From Desulfomicrobium sp. UBA5193 (GTDB lineage: Bacteria > Desulfobacterota > Desulfovibrionia > Desulfovibrionales > Desulfomicrobiaceae), in NCBI GenBank assembly GCA_002412965.1, contig DHWB01000003.1, positions 455,149 to 519,148 of the forward strand: a stretch of 64,000 nucleotides of DNA, read 5' to 3'. Position 1 is the first letter of the stretch, and each line of letters begins with the position of its first letter. The notes beneath the pieces are model-generated. The model saw only the letters and a list, made by a program, of their open reading frames with translations, made no database searches and was not told where the DNA came from. Positions 60,055 to 64,000 of this stretch are shown in pieces. The position numbers and the translations under genes were made by a program.

Positions 60055-61347
60055 ATGAAAGCCTATTGTCCGGAAGAGTTTTTTTCGCGCAGCGAACTGC
60101 AGGGCATCCAGAAAGCCCGCCTTGTCTCCACTGTTGAGCGCGCGGCCAAGTCCGAATTTTATTCCCGCCGTTTCGCCGAGACCGGCGTGCGTCTGGATGC
60201 GATCGCTTCGGCCGAGGATATCTCCAAGCTGCCCTTCACCACCAAGGACGACCTGCGCAGCGCCTACCCTTCGCGCATGCTGACCCAACCGATATCGGAC
60301 ATGGTCCGCCTGCACGCCTCGTCCGGGACCACGGGTTCGGCCACGGTTATCTACTACACCAGAAACGACATTGATTCCTGGGCCGATCTCATGGCGCGCT
60401 GCATGCACATGGTCGGGGTGCGGGCCGAGGACACCTTTCAGAACATGTCCGGCTACGGGCTCTTCACGGGGGGCCTTGGCATCCATTACGGGGCCGAGCG
60501 GCTGGGCTGCCTGACCATCCCGGCCGGAGCGGGAAATTCCAAACGGCAGCTCAAGCTCCTTGAAGACTTCCAGGTTTCCGTCATCCACGTCATCCCCTCC
60601 TACGCGCTGCATCTGGGTACGGTGAAGGACGAGTTGGGCTATACCCCGGATCGCCTCAAACTGCGCGTCGCCCTCATCGGCGCCGAGCCGCACACCGCCG
60701 CCATCCGTCAGCGCATCGAGGAGGTCTACGGGATCAAGGCGTACAATTCCTACGGCCTGTCCGAAATGAACGGCCCCGGCGTGGCCTTCGAGTGCCTGGA
60801 ACAAAACGGCATGCATATATGGGAGGACGCATATCTTCCCGAGATCGTCGATCCGGAAACCGGGCAGCCCTTGCCCGAAGGAGAAATCGGCGAGCTGGTC
60901 ATCACCACCCTGTGCCGCGAGGGCATGCCACTCATCAGATACCGGACCAAGGACCTGACCCGCTTTCTGCCCGGCGAATGCCCCTGCGGGCGCAAGCACC
61001 GCAGACTGGACCGGATCATGGGCCGTGCCGACGACATGATCATCATCAAGGGCGTCAACATCTACCCCATGCAGGTCGAGCAGGTGCTGATGAGCATCCC
61101 AGAAGTCGGACAGAATTATCTCATCGTGCTGGAGCGGGAGGGGTATCTGGACCAGATGCGGGTCAAGGTGGAGGTCAAGGAAGAATTCTTCGTCGAGGAC
61201 ATGCGCGAACTCAAAAATCTGCAGAGCCGGATCAGCTCCAGGCTGCGTGACGAGATCCTGATCACGGCCCGCATCGACCTGGTGGAGCAGAATTCCCTGC
61301 CCAAATCGGAAGGCAAGGCCCAGCGGGTGCTCGATCTGCGGAAATAA
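60055..61347 (+). CDS. paaK: Phenylacetate-CoA ligase family protein
   Basis: A 430-residue AMP-forming CoA ligase. The P-loop-like motif HASSGTTGSATVIYYTRND is near 83-100; SYGLSEMNGPGVAFEC and RTKDLTRFLPGECPCGRKHR match the PaaK family, and a C-terminal lid (IKGVNIYPMQVEQVLMSIPE) is complete. In anaerobes this family activates phenylacetate or related aryl acids from amino acid breakdown; the acid is inferred. It is 39 bases after dnaB and followed by a terminator. Confidence 0.92.
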   Translation: MKAYCPEEFFSRSELQGIQKARLVSTVERAAKSEFYSRRFAETGVRLDAIASAEDISKLPFTTKDDLRSAYPSRMLTQPISDMVRLHASSGTTGSATVIYYTRNDIDSWADLMARCMHMVGVRAEDTFQNMSGYGLFTGGLGIHYGAERLGCLTIPAGAGNSKRQLKLLEDFQVSVIHVIPSYALHLGTVKDELGYTPDRLKLRVALIGAEPHTAAIRQRIEEVYGIKAYNSYGLSEMNGPGVAFECLEQNGMHIWEDAYLPEIVDPETGQPLPEGEIGELVITTLCREGMPLIRYRTKDLTRFLPGECPCGRKHRRLDRIMGRADDMIIIKGVNIYPMQVEQVLMSIPEVGQNYLIVLEREGYLDQMRVKVEVKEEFFVEDMRELKNLQSRISSRLRDEILITARIDLVEQNSLPKSEGKAQRVLDLRK

Positions 61348-61387
61348 TTCCGGGATTGCGCATTTTTTGGAAGAAGTTGAATCGTAG

Positions 61388-61414
61388 GGACGGCCCAAGT
61401 GGCCGTCCTTTTTT
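61388..61414 (+). terminator. Intrinsic terminator after paaK
   Basis: GGACGGCC (61388-61395) pairs with GGCCGTCC (61401-61408) around CAAGT, followed by TTTTTT. Convergent with the AAA+/SPOR-like gene, whose stop lies at the T-run. Confidence 0.95.
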
Positions 61415-62888
61415 ATTCGTACTGGGTGACCGCGCAGGAGAGCCCCTTTGCCTCAGCCTGTGCGCAATGATCCAGAGCGTCTTCGCGCGAGCGTTCCAGG
61501 CCGAACTGGATCTCCACCCCGTTTACCAGTTCGCGTTCAAACGTTCGCAACTCTGCAGGCAATCCTACCGAGGCGCTCGCCCATTTGATCTGTTCCTGAT
61601 CCGTCAGGGGGCCCACCGTGGCCACAAAGGGCCGGAAAACAACCGGGGCTTCGGTCAGCTTGTTATCCGACGCAAAGCTTCCCGCATGTTCAAAACTCTC
61701 GAAGCGGCCCAGGAAAAGTGAAAAGCGAGCATTCTCGCCCCGATCCTGATTCCAGAACAGGGGCTCTTTCTGATCCGCGAATCGGGGGAGATGCAGGAGC
61801 AGGGATTCCATGGTGGGGTAGGACCCAAGTTGGAGAGAATAGGCCCCTTCCGTGGTGCGTTTGCGGAACACGGTTTTGGCCACGGCCTGCATCTGGGGTG
61901 AGGTTCCGGGCACGGGCTCGATCTTTGGAGCAGGGGAGACGGCCTGGGGCGTGGCATTGGCCTTCGTGTCCTGGGGTGCTCCTTTGAATCCGGAGAACAG
62001 GTCTTCCCTGACCGACTGCGGCATCAGCCAGGAAAAAAACAGCAGAAAAATTCCGATGATGCAGGCCATGGTCAGGGCCAGGATGCCTGCGGTCATGGGG
62101 GAGAGCTTGGTGACCATCTTCTGGGTGGGCATGTCCTCGCCCGCAGTGTCATCCGGCTGTGGCATCGCAAAATTTCGTTTGAAGTCCAAAGCTTCTTCGG
62201 CATCGCAGGATTCTTGCGAATTCAAGGCTTTGAGCGCGAGGGTGATGGTCATCATGCGCAAAATGCCGATGACTCCGGCCGCTCTTTTGGCCAGGACCTC
62301 CGGATTGGTGATCAGGTCGCTCGCCAGTCCCGCTCCGTCGAGCAGAAACTGGATATAGGCCATGGACTGTTCCCTGGTGAGCTTGGGAAGGTTCCAGATG
62401 GCCCCGAGCAGATTGTAGATGGATCTGTTGTCCGGCCTAGCCAATCTGTGCACGATTTCGCCGTTTCCGATCAGCACGATCTGCAGCACGGTCTGCAGAT
62501 GTTCTGCGAAAGTGAACAGCCCTCCGATAAAGGCAAAGTCTTCATCCGTCAGCAGATGCGCGTTGTCGATAAAGAGGAGAATCCGCTTTTTTTCGCGGAG
62601 CAGGTTGAACAAAACCGCTTTATTTTCTGCTTCAGGTGAAAGTATTTTGTTTATAGTCTGAGAGAGAGTTTGTCCTGAAACTGCATTTACGATGACAGTA
62701 TGGACTTGCTGTACTGCGTTGAGCCGGTTTAAGAAAAATGTCTTTCCTGATTTTGGAAAACCGATGACGCAACTGAGCGGTCGAAAATTTTGTATGTCCT
62801 CCAAGACAGATTGAAAAACATCATCCATCTGCGGAGTGGTAAAGTTCTGCGCAGTCTCGGAGATGTGTTCAAAAGGAGATTCATGCAT
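61413..62888 (-). CDS. AAA+ ATPase with transmembrane segment and SPOR-like C-terminal region
   Basis: A 491-residue protein. Residues of about 1-240 form an ExeA/MshM-like AAA+ domain: Walker A GFPKSGKTFFL (Thr50 ends the P-loop), Walker B RILLFIDNAHLL near 107, and sensor region QIVLIGNGEIVHRLA. A transmembrane helix spans about 268-290 (ILALTMACIIGIFLLFFSWL), then a proline-rich linker and a C-terminal segment with SPOR-like features: TEGAYSLQLGSYPTMESLL near 360 and a repeat of that kind, ARFSLFLGRFESFEHAGSFA near 400. The layout resembles DamX and GspA/ExeA-type proteins that join an ATPase to peptidoglycan. A near-palindrome lies just before the start. Confidence 0.8.
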   Translation of the reverse strand: MHESPFEHISETAQNFTTPQMDDVFQSVLEDIQNFRPLSCVIGFPKSGKTFFLNRLNAVQQVHTVIVNAVSGQTLSQTINKILSPEAENKAVLFNLLREKKRILLFIDNAHLLTDEDFAFIGGLFTFAEHLQTVLQIVLIGNGEIVHRLARPDNRSIYNLLGAIWNLPKLTREQSMAYIQFLLDGAGLASDLITNPEVLAKRAAGVIGILRMMTITLALKALNSQESCDAEEALDFKRNFAMPQPDDTAGEDMPTQKMVTKLSPMTAGILALTMACIIGIFLLFFSWLMPQSVREDLFSGFKGAPQDTKANATPQAVSPAPKIEPVPGTSPQMQAVAKTVFRKRTTEGAYSLQLGSYPTMESLLLHLPRFADQKEPLFWNQDRGENARFSLFLGRFESFEHAGSFASDNKLTEAPVVFRPFVATVGPLTDQEQIKWASASVGLPAELRTFERELVNGVEIQFGLERSREDALDHCAQAEAKGLSCAVTQYE

Positions 62889-62895
62889 AAGATAT

Positions 62896-62913
62896 CAATT
62901 TTCCGGGAAATTG
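62896..62913. promoter_or_regulatory. Near-palindrome before the AAA+/SPOR-like gene
   Basis: CAATTTTCCGGGAAATTG has perfect 6-bp arms (CAATTT, AAATTG) around TCCGGG, with two mismatches in the full 18. It lies 8-25 bases upstream of the ATG at 62888, covering the ribosome site, so a bound repressor would also block translation initiation. A direct repeat GGATACGGATACG follows at 62928-62940. Confidence 0.35.
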
Positions 62914-63037
62914 TTGGTTTGTTTCCGGATACGGATACGCGTAAGGGATTCTTCGTTTTATAAGTAGGTGTTGACGTAATTCTATGCAAGCTTTTTTTTA
63001 AAATATACAGCTATTATGCAGGGTTTGGTGGTTCTCA

Positions 63038-64000
63038 ATGACGTTTTTCCACGCGCTCCCCTTTTTTTCTCTGCTCGTGGCCATGTTGCTGTGGGGCAGC
63101 TCTTTCGTCGCCTTCAAGTATGCCGTGATGGTTTACGATCCCGTCGTTGTCGTGTTTGCGCGGATGATCATCTCGGCCATTCTTTTCCTGCTTGTTCTCC
63201 CGCTGTGGCGACCGCGTGTCGTGCACAAAAAAGATATGGGTTTCATGGTTTTCATGGCCTTGTGCGAGCCGTGTTTTTATTTCGTTTTCGAGGGTCAGGC
63301 GCTGACGCTGACCTCGGCGTCGCAGGCGGGGATGGTCGCGGCCACGCTGCCCGTACTGGTGGCAATGTGCGCGGGCTTTTTCCTGGGTGAGCGTCTGACC
63401 CGGCGATCCTGGACTGGCCTCTTCCTGGCCCTGGCAGGCGTGGCTTGGGTCAGCATCTCCGGAACTGCCACGGACGCGGCTCCAAGCCCAGTGCGAGGCA
63501 ATTTTCTGGAGCTGTTGGCCATGCTCTGCGCCGCCGGCTACACGGTGAGCATGAAGAAGCTGTGCGCCACCTATTCTCCCTGGTTTCTGACGGCGGTGCA
63601 GTCTTTGGTGGGAACCGTTTTTTTCCTGCCGCTGCTCTTTCTGCCATCGACCGCGCTGCCCGTGGCTTTTCCCATGGGACCAAGCATTGCGGTGCTGTAT
63701 CTGGGTGTCTGCATCAGCATCGGTGCGTATGGGCTCTATAATTACGGGATCAGCAAGCTGCCTGCCTGGCAAGCGTCGGCTTTCGTCAACCTGATTCCCG
63801 TTTTTTCCATGTTTTTGGGCTGGATCTGCCTGGGTGAATATCTCAATTTTTCCCAATTGGCCGGCGTAGCGGTTGTTTTTGCCGGAGTGCTACTGAGCCA
63901 GGAATGGCCGGTCGCGCGAAAACAAAACACCCTCGAACTCCATGCGGAGGACGAGGGTGCTTTGCTGAATTCGGAAGACATGCCGCTTTCAGTGGCTTCT
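63038..64000 (+). CDS. EamA/DMT-family transporter (partial, 3' end beyond window)
   Basis: The frame opens at ATG 63038 and stays open to the last base, giving 321 codons without a stop. The product has about ten hydrophobic segments and two EamA halves. The first runs HALPFFSLLVAMLLWGSSFV, then YDPVVVVFARMIISAI and ASQAGMVAATLPVLVAM; the second includes NFLELLAMLCAAGYTVSMKK and AYGLYNYGISKLPAWQASAF. It would export metabolites or amino acids; the substrate is unknown. The C-terminal tail after QEWPVARKQNT is hydrophilic and acidic, so the stop is probably close beyond the window. Divergent from the AAA+/SPOR-like gene. Confidence 0.85.
   Translation, partial: MTFFHALPFFSLLVAMLLWGSSFVAFKYAVMVYDPVVVVFARMIISAILFLLVLPLWRPRVVHKKDMGFMVFMALCEPCFYFVFEGQALTLTSASQAGMVAATLPVLVAMCAGFFLGERLTRRSWTGLFLALAGVAWVSISGTATDAAPSPVRGNFLELLAMLCAAGYTVSMKKLCATYSPWFLTAVQSLVGTVFFLPLLFLPSTALPVAFPMGPSIAVLYLGVCISIGAYGLYNYGISKLPAWQASAFVNLIPVFSMFLGWICLGEYLNFSQLAGVAVVFAGVLLSQEWPVARKQNTLELHAEDEGALLNSEDMPLSVAS

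Overview
This window reads as a chromosome segment from a sulfate-reducing member of the Desulfovibrionales (Desulfobacterota), most likely Desulfomicrobium or a close relative. The genus is inferred from overall gene content: a split YeeE/YedE pair, a beta-alpha fused succinyl-CoA ligase, a DUF4390-NtrY-NtrX block, a short MetH, a delta-type RpoH and an rpsF-rpsR-rplI-dnaB order. No rRNA or other marker here fixes it. Most genes are GC-rich and tightly packed, often with 4-base ATGA start/stop overlaps. The exception is the AT-richer pilus block at 14.6-19.6 kb. About 58 protein genes are supported, with partial genes at both ends. I see no tRNA, rRNA, CRISPR array, prophage or complete insertion sequence.

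Region by region. 0-4.6 kb: a truncated TPR lipoprotein, a multi-PAS regulator with a CI-type helix-turn-helix, a divergent FadL/OMPP1 outer-membrane protein and an HDOD protein. 4.8-12.6 kb: a signalling cluster on the + strand with a PhnD-like binding lipoprotein, a two-CW/PAS histidine kinase, a possible 56-codon ORF, a stand-alone receiver, a dikinase-like protein lacking the usual C-terminal catalytic barrel, a dual-specificity-phosphatase/YkgJ fusion, and CheX. 12.7-13.8 kb: isocitrate dehydrogenase. 13.8-14.7 kb: a long AT-rich gap with a terminator and perhaps a small RNA. 14.7-19.5 kb: pilMNOPQ. 19.8-20.9 kb: two YeeE/YedE half-transporters. 21.1-29.1 kb: one long minus-strand operon, rpoH, HD protein, TPR lipoprotein, LolB-like lipoprotein, small protein, rpiB, tkt, glpX. 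29.3-35.4 kb: metH, a short ArgA-type acetyltransferase, hpt, a zinc-ribbon/DUF3426 repeat protein and radA. 35.8-39.5 kb on the minus strand: nnr, CBS protein, tsaE, rarA. 39.8-43.6 kb: potABCD. 43.6-49.1 kb: an FmdB-type zinc ribbon, a small protein, cysteine desulfidase, ugd and fused sucCD. 49.3-53.5 kb: DUF4390 protein with ntrY and ntrX. 53.6-57.3 kb: an orphan sigma-54 two-component pair whose kinase senses through an ABC_sub_bind domain. 57.5-61.3 kb: rpsF-rpsR-rplI-dnaB-paaK. 61.4-64 kb: an AAA+/SPOR-like membrane protein and a truncated EamA transporter.

The observations most worth a second look are: (1) the 4.8-12.6 kb signalling cluster, with an ATP-grasp/phosphohistidine protein of unusual architecture translationally coupled to a phosphatase fused to a cysteine-cluster domain; (2) a palindromic intergenic element present as one well-preserved copy (8345-8469) and one decayed copy (about 46910-47045), both starting exactly at a gene's TAG stop; (3) a nested inverted-repeat element at 35474-35633; (4) the coupling of the heat-shock sigma factor to pentose-phosphate and gluconeogenic genes in one transcription unit.
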